This document shows positions 16,882 to 25,422 of a DNA stretch of 64,000 bases, piece after piece. The stretch covers positions 45,538 to 109,537 of the forward strand of contig JAVBOH010000020.1 of NCBI GenBank assembly GCA_031550725.1. Direction: 5' to 3'. Every line of letters starts with the position of its first letter. The first letter of the stretch is position 1. The notes below the pieces were generated by a model. The model did no database searches. It was not told the DNA's origin and saw only the letters and a program-made list of their open reading frames with translations. Made by a program: the position numbers and the translations under genes. Origin of the DNA: UBA946 sp031550725 (GTDB lineage Bacteria > Bacillota > Clostridia > Oscillospirales > Ruminococcaceae).

Positions 16882-17844
16882 ATGAAAAAAATATCAAGAA
16901 AAGATATTATTAAAAGTAATGAAATATCGGAAATTCGTGAATATAATTTGGGTGGTTACCCTCAAAAAGTTTTGATAGATGGTAAACTTAAAAGGAATCC
17001 AATTGTTATTGCTCTTCATGGTGGTCCTGGAACACCTATTCCTTTTTCAGTTGGATGCAGAGGTTTTTTCCCAGATATAACAGAGAAATTAACGATGGTT
17101 TACTGGGATCAGCTTGGCTGTGGAATTAATAATTATCCAATTGATAACACATTTACAATAGAAGATTATGTTGATATGACATATGACTTGATAAGAGAAT
17201 TACGGAATGAATTTCAAGATAATAAAATCATTTTATTTGGTGTTTCTTGGGGTAGTATTCTAGCATTAAAAGTTGCAAAAAGAGCAAGTGAACTTATAGA
17301 TGGAGTGGTTACATACGGACAGGTATTATGCAACATGACGTTCAATGATGAAGTATATAACGCTCTTGAAAATTCAAAAATGTCACAAAAAGAAAAAGCA
17401 ATGCTTAGTAAAATAAAAGACGTTAAATGCATAGAAAATGCAAAGAAACTTATGTCATGGGTAGGTAAATATACAGAAGGATATCAATGCAAATCAGGTC
17501 AAAAAACTCCAATGGCAAAAATTATTTTTGGACTTCTAACAAGTCCAGATTATAAACTGAGTTATTTCAAGGCGATTGTTGTAAATGGATACTTGAAAAA
17601 CACTTCATTGATGAATGAACTTATTGAGTTAGACTTAAAAAATGAGTTTTCAGACGTTCAAATTCCATATACGATAATACAAGGCAGAACAGATATTGTA
17701 ACATCAACAAATGCTATTATGCAGTTCGTTCAGAACTTGAATAATCACAATATTAAGTTTATATGTGCCCCAAATAGTGGGCATATGCCTGATGGAAAGG
17801 CAATGGATGTTATTATGGGTGAGTTGATGTCGAGTATACAATAA
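16882..17844 (+). CDS. Alpha/beta hydrolase, proline iminopeptidase-like
   Basis: About 320 residues. HGGPGTP is the oxyanion-hole motif of the proline iminopeptidase group. GVSWGS is the nucleophile elbow (Ser). GRTDIVTS carries the acid residue and NSGHMPD the catalytic His. No signal peptide, so it acts in the cytoplasm. It is transcribed with the PadR regulator, and ATG 16882 follows AGGGG. As cargo of the mobile element it may hydrolyse a toxic ester, peptide or antibiotic; the substrate is unknown. Confidence 0.85.
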   Translation: MKKISRKDIIKSNEISEIREYNLGGYPQKVLIDGKLKRNPIVIALHGGPGTPIPFSVGCRGFFPDITEKLTMVYWDQLGCGINNYPIDNTFTIEDYVDMTYDLIRELRNEFQDNKIILFGVSWGSILALKVAKRASELIDGVVTYGQVLCNMTFNDEVYNALENSKMSQKEKAMLSKIKDVKCIENAKKLMSWVGKYTEGYQCKSGQKTPMAKIIFGLLTSPDYKLSYFKAIVVNGYLKNTSLMNELIELDLKNEFSDVQIPYTIIQGRTDIVTSTNAIMQFVQNLNNHNIKFICAPNSGHMPDGKAMDVIMGELMSSIQ

Positions 17845-18005
17845 TATTTCCAGAATAATAAAAGTGAGTTTGGTATTTTTATTGTAATATTGGTAAAATT
17901 GTGATATAATGTTTTTAGTAGCTTTAATACATTCCGTTTTTAGTTGATATTAATATATTTAGTATATTATGATATTTTTAACTTTATAGTTTTAGGAGTG
18001 ACAAC

Positions 18006-19091
18006 ATGGCAGGTAAGTTTAAATGGGAGTTATTCAAAGATATTAATTTATCCGATAACTTTTTTGACCCTTTGAAATTAGATTATCCAGAGTTTTCAGA
18101 TTGGTTTCAGAAAAAAGCCGATTTAGGTAAAAAAGCATTGGTATTTAAAGATGATTTAGGTGTTGGTGCATTTTTATTCTTAAAAAGAGAAAATATCGAT
18201 GATGATATGTCCCCATTAGTAATTGATGGTCATACCTTACCCAATATCCCTAGGTTAAAAATTGGAACACTTAGATTATCAGAACAAATTCGGAAGAAAC
18301 GTATTGGTGAGGGTGCTTTAGGTGTTGCATTATGGTATTGGAAAGAAACATCATATGATGAAATATATGTAACTGTATTTGAAAAGCAAGTTGAACTTAT
18401 TAAACTTTTCGAGCGATTTGGTTTTATTAATATTGGTAAGAATAATCGTGGTGAAAGTGTTTATATGAAAAACAGAAAAAACATCGATTATTCAGATCCG
18501 TACAAATCATTTCCGTTTATAAATCCTAATTTTAATAATGCAGGATTGTTACCGATAAATGACAGCTTTCATGATCAGCTATTTCCTTATTCTGAACTAG
18601 CAAATAATAAAAATGAGATTGCTGAAATAACTGCTGGTAATGGAATAACAAAAGTATTCATTGCATCACCAAGTAATAAAATGAAATATTTCGTAGGTAT
18701 GCCAATCGCTATATACAGAATACATACAGGTTCTGGTCAAAAGGCATATAAATCAGCAGTAACATCGTTCTGTACAATTACTCAAATCAATGAAATTAAA
18801 AATAATGGTAAGTGTATCGTTACTCTTGATGAATTTCTACAGCTTGTTGGTAATAAAAGTGTATTTACTCAAGAGCAATTGAAAGATGAATATAATAAAA
18901 AAACTAATTTGATTATTTTAGAACTTATTTATAATGGATATTTTGGTAAGGGTAAAAATGTAATATATAAAAATTTAAAGGAAGCTGGACTTTTTGATAA
19001 CTATCCGTATGATATATGTTATACACAAGAGCAATTTAAAACAATAATTAAGATGGGTGATATAAATGTGCAAAATACTTTTGTCGATTAA
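18006..19091 (+). CDS. GNAT acetyltransferase fused to a PUA/EVE-like domain
   Basis: About 361 residues. Residues 1-160 look like a GNAT domain (RLSEQIRKKRIGEGALGVAL with the acetyl-CoA loop, LIKLFERFGFINIGK). Residues from about 215 (KVFIASPSNKMKYFVGMPIA, YKSAVTSFCTITQI) look like a PUA/ASCH-type RNA-binding fold. The ASCH gene overlaps its last 26 bases and DUF4268 follows, so the three form a tight operon near the right end of the element. Such acetyltransferase-ASCH pairs suggest RNA- or tRNA-directed activity and possibly defence or toxin-like behaviour; this is inference. Confidence 0.65.
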   Translation: MAGKFKWELFKDINLSDNFFDPLKLDYPEFSDWFQKKADLGKKALVFKDDLGVGAFLFLKRENIDDDMSPLVIDGHTLPNIPRLKIGTLRLSEQIRKKRIGEGALGVALWYWKETSYDEIYVTVFEKQVELIKLFERFGFINIGKNNRGESVYMKNRKNIDYSDPYKSFPFINPNFNNAGLLPINDSFHDQLFPYSELANNKNEIAEITAGNGITKVFIASPSNKMKYFVGMPIAIYRIHTGSGQKAYKSAVTSFCTITQINEIKNNGKCIVTLDEFLQLVGNKSVFTQEQLKDEYNKKTNLIILELIYNGYFGKGKNVIYKNLKEAGLFDNYPYDICYTQEQFKTIIKMGDINVQNTFVD

Positions 19092-19446
19092 TCCTGAACA
19101 CGTTGAAAATATATTGTCAGGGAAAAAAACGTATGAATTTAGGAAGGTTAAGTGCAGAGAAAAAATTGATAAAATAGTTATATATTCAACTTTCCCAGTT
19201 ATGAAAATTGTTGCTGAAGCTGATGTAGAAGATGTTTTAATAGACAATCCAGAAAGTATTTGGAAAATAACATCAAATGAAGCTGGCATATCCAAAGATT
19301 TTTATGATAGTTATTATGAAAATAAAGATTTAGCCATAGCATTCAAGCTAGGAAGTATTAAAAAATACGAAAACCCAAAAAAACTATCTGCATTTGGATT
19401 AAAGACAGCTCCACAATCCTTTGTATATTTACAATCGGAGGTATAA
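19066..19446 (+). CDS. ASCH-domain protein
   Basis: A 126-residue single-domain protein. It opens with the ASCH pattern LLSINPEHVENILSGKKTYEFRK, then KIVIYSTFPVMKIVAEADVEDV. ASCH proteins have a PUA-like fold and are thought to bind RNA or modified nucleosides. It starts within the end of the upstream GNAT-PUA gene (26-base overlap) and ends one base before the next start codon, indicating translational coupling. Function within the element unknown. Confidence 0.82.
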   Translation: MCKILLSINPEHVENILSGKKTYEFRKVKCREKIDKIVIYSTFPVMKIVAEADVEDVLIDNPESIWKITSNEAGISKDFYDSYYENKDLAIAFKLGSIKKYENPKKLSAFGLKTAPQSFVYLQSEV

Positions 19447-19447
19447 C

Positions 19448-20371
19448 ATGAAACTTGGAAGACTAGAAAATGTAGACGTCAGAGAATTATGGAAACATGA
19501 ACAATATGATTTTTCAGAATGGTTGTCAAAAGAAGAAAATATAGAATATTTAAACGATATTTTAGGATTAACATTAGTTGATATAAATAAAGAAGTTTAT
19601 GTTGGCTCATATCGTTGTGACTTGGTTGCAACAGATGAAACTACTGGTACTACTGTAATAATTGAAAATCAACTTGAGTGCTCAAATCATGACCATTTAG
19701 GTAAAATAATTACATATGCTTCTGGTTTAAATGCTAATATAATTGTATGGATTGTAAAGGGAGCACGTGAGGAACATCGTAGTGCAATAGAATGGCTCAA
19801 CAATAACACTAATAAGGAAATAGGTTTTTTCCTTATTGAACTTCATGCATATAGGATAGGTGATTCGCTTTGTGCTCCAAAATTTGAGCCAATTGAAACT
19901 CCAAATGGATTTATTAAAAATTCCAAAAATAATACCCTAATTGCTGATATGAATAAATCACAATCAGAACGAGTAGGATTTTGGACTATGTTTAATGATG
20001 TACTTTCAGAAAGAGGAAAACCTTTTAATATAAGAAAACCATCTACTGACAGTTGGTATAATGTTGCAATAGGTACAAGTGAAGCGTGTATTAGCATTTC
20101 GCTTGTAAATAAAGACTCGAATATAAGAATTGAACTGTATATAAATGATAACAAGGATTTATTTGATATATTGTATAGTAAAAAAGATGACATTGAAAAT
20201 GAATTGGGTTTGTCGCTTGAATGGCAACGTTTAGATAATAAGAAAGCTAGTCGAATTCTGTATAAAATTAATGGATTGAATTTTGATGACCATTCTAATT
20301 ACTTAAAGCTAATGAATGAGATTATAGATAAAACTATTGCAATGAAAAGTGTATTTAATAAATATATCTAA
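19448..20371 (+). CDS. DUF4268-domain protein, PD-(D/E)XK nuclease-like
   Basis: A 307-residue cytoplasmic protein. The N-terminal half has YRCDLVATDETTGTTVIIENQ, matching the D...ExQ core of PD-(D/E)XK nuclease folds, then DHLGKIITYASGLNANIIVW. The second half (VGFWTMFNDVLSERGKPFN) is the DUF4268 region. ATG 19448 follows GGAGG. DUF4268 proteins are often found in defence-rich islands and next to restriction genes. With the GNAT-PUA and ASCH genes it makes a three-gene cargo cassette; a defensive role is plausible but unproven. Confidence 0.75.
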   Translation: MKLGRLENVDVRELWKHEQYDFSEWLSKEENIEYLNDILGLTLVDINKEVYVGSYRCDLVATDETTGTTVIIENQLECSNHDHLGKIITYASGLNANIIVWIVKGAREEHRSAIEWLNNNTNKEIGFFLIELHAYRIGDSLCAPKFEPIETPNGFIKNSKNNTLIADMNKSQSERVGFWTMFNDVLSERGKPFNIRKPSTDSWYNVAIGTSEACISISLVNKDSNIRIELYINDNKDLFDILYSKKDDIENELGLSLEWQRLDNKKASRILYKINGLNFDDHSNYLKLMNEIIDKTIAMKSVFNKYI

Positions 20372-20453
20372 ACTCTTGTATTTTTCATATTTTTGTGATA
20401 CAATAAACACATAGCTTTATGTTGTGCAATTTATTTAAGCCATAGTATATCGT

Positions 20454-20573
20454 GGCAACAAAAAATCGAATAGTTCAGAATTTATATATAATTCAAATAA
20501 TATAAATAACCATAACTGAAATACTTAAATAGAAATATTTAAAGCAAAGAAACAAGGAGCGAGTGGAAATAAA
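20454..20573 (+). repeat. Element-end direct repeat with att core (att B)
   Basis: A 120-bp segment from GGCAACAAAAAATCGAATAG to GAGTGGAAATAAA (core 20561-20573), repeated with moderate divergence at 23058-23177. Both copies share AACAAGGAGC directly before the core. One G-to-A change distinguishes this core from the other two. It marks the right end of the mobilizable element and the left end of the PARIS-like cassette. Confidence 0.7.
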
Positions 20574-20813
20574 GAAAATTTTATCATAGATTATTTTATA
20601 TGGCATGTGGCCTTTGAGGTTGCCTATCGTATTTAATAATACGATTTTTATTTTTAAGATGTTATCAAATTAATAATAGTTTGTAGGAAATAAATTATAT
20701 TCGAAAATTTAAAAATGTTTTGAAGCCTACTGAATGTGACATAATTTGAAATAACAATATGCTATCCTATTTCAGAGGTGATAGCGATGATAAAATTATT
20801 TGGAGGAATCAAA
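20574..20813. other. Intergenic leader of the defence pair
   Basis: AT-rich spacer of 240 bases between att B and the ATPase gene. It includes an imperfect TGGC-type hairpin around 20599-20660 (GGCATGTGGCC, GGTTGCCTATCGTATT / AATACGAT). Nothing else is recognised. Confidence 0.35.
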
Positions 20814-22157
20814 ATGCTGATAAAGAGTGTAAATATCTATAATTTGCATGGACAATATAACTATCAAATTGAATTCGATTCAAATTTAACTTTTTTATAT
20901 GGAGCTAACGGTTGTGGAAAAACAACAGTATTGAATATATTAGCTGCAATTGTTACGGGGAAATTGTATAATTTGGTAGATTATGTATTTGATAGAATAG
21001 AGCTGTTCTATTCCGATTTGAAGGGAAGAGAAGGAAAAATTCAAATAGAGATATCTATGAATGAGAAAAAAATAAGAAGTTTGATAATATTATTTGATGA
21101 GAAAGTTTTTGAAATAGAAGATATAGATAATTTGAAAGAAAGAATTTTCAGAAAAAATGAAGATGAAAATCTAGAACGGGTATTTAGTACTATGTATCCT
21201 TTTGTTAAGGATATTATTAATAAGTTTAATTATGCGTACCTTCCACTTAGTAGATATGGATTTGATAGATATGATGAACGAGACTATTATAGATATTCAT
21301 ATTCTAGAAGACATTACTATGAAATTCAACAAAACCCTTATAATTCATATTTGAATGATTCGTTACGCTATGTTTCAGAACTTATTAGAAATAGTTGCAT
21401 GGATATTAATATAAAAGAAAATAAAGCTAATGATACATTCAGAAAAGAAGTACTAAGTTCAATGATTAGAGTCTCAAGCGATATGCATATTTTGAAAATC
21501 ATCGAAGATATAACAAAGTTTAATTGGAATTATGTTTTGAAATCGAAAGAAGCATATATTAAAACGTTAAGAGAAATTGGCGTTTATGATGAAAAATTGA
21601 AAAATGATATAGAAGTTTTTTTTAAGGATTTTAAGGATGCTTATGATGACTATATTAAGCAGAAAAGCGATAATAATGAAAAAAGCGGAATCAGAATTGA
21701 TTTAGCATGGCAATATGCTGAATTTCAAAAAAAACAAAATATTGCAGAACTTGCAAAACAAAATGAAAAAATTAAAGAGAAAATTAGACAGACTAAAGAA
21801 ATATTTGTGGATGTAATTAATGATTTCTTTGTAAGTAGTGGGACACACAAAAAAGTAATGATAAGCAATGAAGGACAAGTATATTTTGATACTGTAAATG
21901 GCAAATTGAACCTGGCTGATTTGTCATCAGGTGAGAAACAAATTGTAATTACATTTGCAAGTTTAATCTTTGGACTAAAAGGCAGAGGAACCGGTATATT
22001 TATTGTGGATGAGCCTGAAGCATCTTTGCATTTAGAATGGCAAAGTAAGTTTGTTCCTGCTATATTAAAAACGAATAAAAATATTCAATTGATCTTTGCT
22101 ACGCATTCACCAGAGCTGATAGGTCAATACAGAGAAAAAGCTGTAAGACTAAAATAA
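20814..22157 (+). CDS. ariA: PARIS-like AriA, ABC-type AAA ATPase
   Basis: A 447-residue ATPase of the SMC/ABC-like type. Walker A is GANGCGKTT (residues 30-38), the signature LSSGEK starts at 370, Walker B is IFIVDEPEA (Asp399-Glu400) and the switch His is in ATHSPE (431). A helical insertion lies between. In PARIS, AriA assembles into a sensor that holds AriB and releases it when it meets a phage anti-restriction protein. GGAGGA lies six bases before ATG 20814; in-frame starts at 20778 (GTG) and 20787 (ATG) are less likely. The TOPRIM partner follows 18 bases later. Other AAA-plus-DUF4435 systems exist, so the exact type needs a profile search. Confidence 0.68.
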   Translation: MLIKSVNIYNLHGQYNYQIEFDSNLTFLYGANGCGKTTVLNILAAIVTGKLYNLVDYVFDRIELFYSDLKGREGKIQIEISMNEKKIRSLIILFDEKVFEIEDIDNLKERIFRKNEDENLERVFSTMYPFVKDIINKFNYAYLPLSRYGFDRYDERDYYRYSYSRRHYYEIQQNPYNSYLNDSLRYVSELIRNSCMDINIKENKANDTFRKEVLSSMIRVSSDMHILKIIEDITKFNWNYVLKSKEAYIKTLREIGVYDEKLKNDIEVFFKDFKDAYDDYIKQKSDNNEKSGIRIDLAWQYAEFQKKQNIAELAKQNEKIKEKIRQTKEIFVDVINDFFVSSGTHKKVMISNEGQVYFDTVNGKLNLADLSSGEKQIVITFASLIFGLKGRGTGIFIVDEPEASLHLEWQSKFVPAILKTNKNIQLIFATHSPELIGQYREKAVRLK

Positions 22158-22175
22158 ATGATTGGAGTACAAAAG

Positions 22176-23018
22176 ATGGAAAGTGGACTTTTTTATTCCG
22201 AATCAGCTTTGCTAAATCGAGTGCTGTTTTATTCGGAACTTAATGATGTGAATATTATTGTTGAAGATGAATATAAAGAATATATTTATGAAAATATTTT
22301 TGAACGAATGTTTGGTGACAGATTGAAAATTTCCAAAATATTTCCTATGAAAGGAAAAAAAGGAGTAGAAAAAGCATTTGAACAGTACGGGAATCAATAT
22401 GATAATAAAGCAACAATTTATCTAGTAGATGGTGATTTTGATCTTATTATGGGCAAGGTAATGATAGATAGTCCTAATTATATTTATCTAGATAAATATA
22501 ATATTGAGAGTTACTTTATTGATAAAAAATCCGTGTTAAAGTTTATGGCTGGTAAAATGAAACAGACACAAAAAATAGTTGCAGAACAATTAGAGTATGA
22601 AACTTGGGAAAACATGGCGTTGAATTCAATGACGAGATTATTTATTAATTATATGGTAACACAAACTGTGTTTCCAGAAGAAAAAAATGTTGGATTATCA
22701 CCACACAACTTTTTTTATGAAAATGGTTATGTTAATATGGAGAAAATTAATATTTATGAAGAAAATTTAAAAAAGAGAGTTACTGAGTATCAAGTTTTAT
22801 TTGATGTATATAAACAAAAAATCAATACGATATTATTGGGTGATAGTACAAGATTAATATGTGGGAAATATTTGTTGGCAAGTTTATCAAAATATCTTAG
22901 AAAAAAAACAAGTGTAACATTTAAAGAAGATGACTTTACATATTATTTAGTAACAGTTTTTAATATAAATAAACTTGATTTTATGAAAAATAAAATTATT
23001 TCTATTCTTCATTTATAA
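22176..23018 (+). CDS. ariB: PARIS-like AriB, DUF4435 TOPRIM effector
   Basis: A 280-residue DUF4435 protein. Its TOPRIM metal-binding acids are visible as Glu30 in IIVEDEYKEY and Asp85, Asp87 and Asp89 in IYLVDGDFD, and YNIESYF at about residue 110 is typical of DUF4435. In PARIS the released AriB cleaves host tRNA and stops growth. ATG 22176 has GGAG eight bases upstream; the in-frame ATG at 22158, which abuts the ariA stop, has none. Length fits AriB. The gene is cotranscribed with the ATPase. Confidence 0.68.
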   Translation: MESGLFYSESALLNRVLFYSELNDVNIIVEDEYKEYIYENIFERMFGDRLKISKIFPMKGKKGVEKAFEQYGNQYDNKATIYLVDGDFDLIMGKVMIDSPNYIYLDKYNIESYFIDKKSVLKFMAGKMKQTQKIVAEQLEYETWENMALNSMTRLFINYMVTQTVFPEEKNVGLSPHNFFYENGYVNMEKINIYEENLKKRVTEYQVLFDVYKQKINTILLGDSTRLICGKYLLASLSKYLRKKTSVTFKEDDFTYYLVTVFNINKLDFMKNKIISILHL

Positions 23019-23057
23019 TAACGACTACTGTTTGTGGTATAAAATTGGCAACATTTC

Positions 23058-23177
23058 GGCAACAAAAAATCGAATAGTCCAAAGTTTATGTATAATTCAA
23101 ATAATAGAAATACCCACATCTAAATCGCTTAAACATAAATGTTTATAGTGAGAAAACAAGGAGCGAGTGGGAATAAA
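23058..23177 (+). repeat. Element-end direct repeat with att core (att C)
   Basis: Second copy of the 120-bp end repeat, with core GAGTGGGAATAAA at 23165-23177. TGGCAACATTTCGGCAACA (about 23046-23063) mirrors the arm repeats near att A. It marks the right border of the accessory region; a terminator at 23309-23348 and core genes follow. Confidence 0.7.
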
Positions 23178-23308
23178 AAAAGTGTGAAAAAGTAACGTAC
23201 CTACGTTGTTTGACACACCTAAAATGATAGCAAAATGATAGCAGGCGAAATTTGCAATTGTAGAACGAAATCTACTGGCTTGCGGGTTTCATTATCCCAA
23301 TATATTCC

Positions 23309-23348
23309 AAAAGGCATTATTGACTTTCAAAGTCGATAATGCCTTTTT
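23309..23348 (+). terminator. Rho-independent terminator right of the island
   Basis: AAAAGGCATTAT and ATAATGCCTTTTTT form a 12-base stem with an inner GACTTTCAAAGTC hairpin, then T residues. It may be the original downstream terminator of guaA, displaced by the insertions. Confidence 0.7.
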
Positions 23349-23935
23349 TGCGTTTAATTTTCGGATACACCATGGTTATCTACTGTACTGTTAGAAACAA
23401 AATAAAGATTTAGTCCATATAGATTTACATTACATCAAATATTACTAATATTCAATACTTTTGCCCTGAATGCTGATATATCGCCCTGAACACAGATTTT
23501 GATATTTTTTAGATAAATTATTTGAACATATTCACAATCCTCACATTTACTCTAAATATAATATATTGGCATATTTTGTGAAATAAATACATAAATATAT
23601 GCCAATGTTTGTATAGTATTAATGTAGATTTTTATAGAAATATATGTTATCATGTAATTGGTGTTAACAATTTAGTAACGTTTAGGAAATGTTAAGATTG
23701 TCAAAAACGAGTATACATACCTTAAATTACTCATATTTATATAAAAATGTGATATATTTCAGGTGCGAACACGTTATTCGGAATGTTATTTCTTACTATT
23801 TGCTGTTAATATCAACCGTATAGCAAGTTGACATGTATTTCATCATATATTCATTTTGTTGGTATATGTTACACTCTTAACTTGCATTCACAAATCATGA
23901 ACATTCATTTTCAAATCAAGAAAGGATGAAAAGTT
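23349..23935. other. AT-rich upstream region of the DJ-1 operon
   Basis: About 590 bases with no supported gene. It contains short inverted repeats (for example ATATTGGCATATTTTGTG and ATATATGCCAATG around 23565-23610) and a TTGACA at 23829. The long leader suggests regulation of the operon, but no known motif was identified. Confidence 0.4.
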
Positions 23936-24757
23936 ATGCAAAAGGTATTATTTGTACTCTCTGAATATGGCTACTGGGGTGAAGAGCTTGTGGGACCATT
24001 AGAAGCTTTGGAGGCAAGCGGAATTGTTGTAGATTTTGCAACTCCAAACGGAAAAACACCACATGCACTTCCACCAAGTATGGATCCTGATTATGTTGAT
24101 CCTCCTTTAGGAAAAACCGTTGTATCTGAAGAAATGGCTGAAAAGGTTGCAAGTATTGAAAATTCAAAGATGCTTAAAAACCCTATTAACCTTTCAAAGC
24201 TATTTAAACAGCGTCCTTATTTAAGTCACCCTCAGTACCTTCGTGAGCTTGAGGAATATAACGATACTGTTGACAAAGCAGCAGAAACTCTCGATAAATA
24301 CTGTGCATTACTTATTGTCGGCGGAAGTGGTCCGATTGTTGATTTGGTAAATAATCAGCGTGTACACGATCTAATACTTTCGTTTTACAGAAAGGACAAG
24401 CCTATCGCTGCTGAATGTTATGGTGTTGCTTGTTTAGCATTTGCAAGAGAGTATGGACTAAGAAAAAGTATAATTGAGGGTAAGAGAGTTACAGGTCATC
24501 CACTTGAATATGATTATAAGGATGGAACAGGCTTCCTTGGTACCGATTTTGTTATCGGTCCTCCTCCATATCCACTCGAATACATTTTGCGTGATGCTGT
24601 TGGTAAAGACGGCGAATTTATCGGAAATGTCGGAAAGAACATATCTGCAATCGTAGATTATCCATTTATTACAGGACGCTCAACAGCAGATTCATATAAA
24701 ACAGGTGAACTGCTTGCTGAAGTTTTGAATAACGGATTAAAGCGATACGGATTTTAG
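23936..24757 (+). CDS. DJ-1/PfpI family protein (Hsp31-like)
   Basis: A 273-residue protein of the type 1 glutamine amidotransferase-like fold. The nucleophile elbow is AAECYGVACL with a Cys, and LLIVGGSGPIVDL precedes it as in Hsp31/PfpI proteins. VDYPFITGRSTADSYKTGELL is the conserved C-terminal segment. Family members act as glyoxalases, deglycases or chaperones. AAAGGATG precedes the start. It is the first gene of an operon with a second DJ-1 protein, an AGE-family enzyme and a ThDP enzyme. The pair hints at aldehyde handling. Confidence 0.85.
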   Translation: MQKVLFVLSEYGYWGEELVGPLEALEASGIVVDFATPNGKTPHALPPSMDPDYVDPPLGKTVVSEEMAEKVASIENSKMLKNPINLSKLFKQRPYLSHPQYLRELEEYNDTVDKAAETLDKYCALLIVGGSGPIVDLVNNQRVHDLILSFYRKDKPIAAECYGVACLAFAREYGLRKSIIEGKRVTGHPLEYDYKDGTGFLGTDFVIGPPPYPLEYILRDAVGKDGEFIGNVGKNISAIVDYPFITGRSTADSYKTGELLAEVLNNGLKRYGF

Positions 24758-24779
24758 TTGATTGGAGGACATTACAATT

Positions 24780-25409
24780 ATGGATAAAATTTTACAAGGC
24801 AAATCTGTTGCTATTTTGATAGATACTGAATATATTCACTTTGAAGTTGAATATTACAGAAACTTTTTTACAGAGCTTGGAGCAAAGGTTGATTTTCTCA
24901 CTACACTATGGGGTGCAAAGGAAAGAAAAATTATCTGCGATATAACTAATGCCGATAATCCAGAGGATGAAATCCACACAATGATTGTAAAAAAGGATGT
25001 TAAGGATTATAATCCTAACGATTATGCAATTGTCCTTATTGCTGCAAATTATGTTGCATGCCGTTTGCGTGAAATCCAGCCAATGTTTAGCCTTGGCAGT
25101 GTTGAAGAGCTTCGTACACCACCTGCTGTCAGATTTATGGCAGGAGCAATGATGAATAAAAACATTGTAAAGGGTGCATTATGTCATGGACTATGGCTTT
25201 TAACGCCAACACCTGAACTTCTGAAAGACAGAAAAGTAACCTGTCATACAGTAGTTCTTGCTGATATACATAATGCAGGAGCAACCTTTATACCTGATCC
25301 ATCACACGTTGTGGTTGATAATGATTTGGTTACAGGACGTTCTGCAGCAGACCTTGAGGATTACACACGCGCTTTAGTAGCAGCATATAAGAAAATAAAC
25401 AACAAATAG
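24780..25409 (+). CDS. DJ-1/PfpI family protein
   Basis: About 209 residues, distant in sequence from its upstream neighbour. It has the Cys elbow KGALCHGLWLL, CHTVVLADIHNAGATF, and the C-terminal DNDLVTGRSAADLEDYTRAL common to PfpI proteins. ATG 24780 follows TTGGAGGAC; the TTG of that site opens the same frame but is less likely. It starts 22 bases after the first DJ-1 gene and 13 bases before the AGE-like gene. The two may form a heteromer. Confidence 0.85.
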   Translation: MDKILQGKSVAILIDTEYIHFEVEYYRNFFTELGAKVDFLTTLWGAKERKIICDITNADNPEDEIHTMIVKKDVKDYNPNDYAIVLIAANYVACRLREIQPMFSLGSVEELRTPPAVRFMAGAMMNKNIVKGALCHGLWLLTPTPELLKDRKVTCHTVVLADIHNAGATFIPDPSHVVVDNDLVTGRSAADLEDYTRALVAAYKKINNK

Positions 25410-25422
25410 GAGGATCTTTATC

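Larger units (their letters stand above)
10792..20573 (+). mobile_element. Integrative mobilizable element at a guaA-type att site
   Basis: Bounded by att cores at 10792 and 20561. It carries, in order, an unknown gene, an XRE regulator, Xis-like protein, tyrosine integrase, MobC-like protein, GNAT, oriT, MobV relaxase, PadR/hydrolase pair and a GNAT-ASCH-DUF4268 trio. It has no type IV secretion genes, so it should be mobilized in trans by a conjugative element. Confidence 0.7.
20561..23177 (+). mobile_element. Integrase-less att-flanked cassette carrying a PARIS-like system
   Basis: About 2.6 kb between two att cores, containing only the two defence genes. It has the same right-end arm sequence as the neighbouring element, so the integrase at 12461-13552 could excise or integrate it in trans. 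It is a plausible cis-mobilizable defence cassette. Confidence 0.6.
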
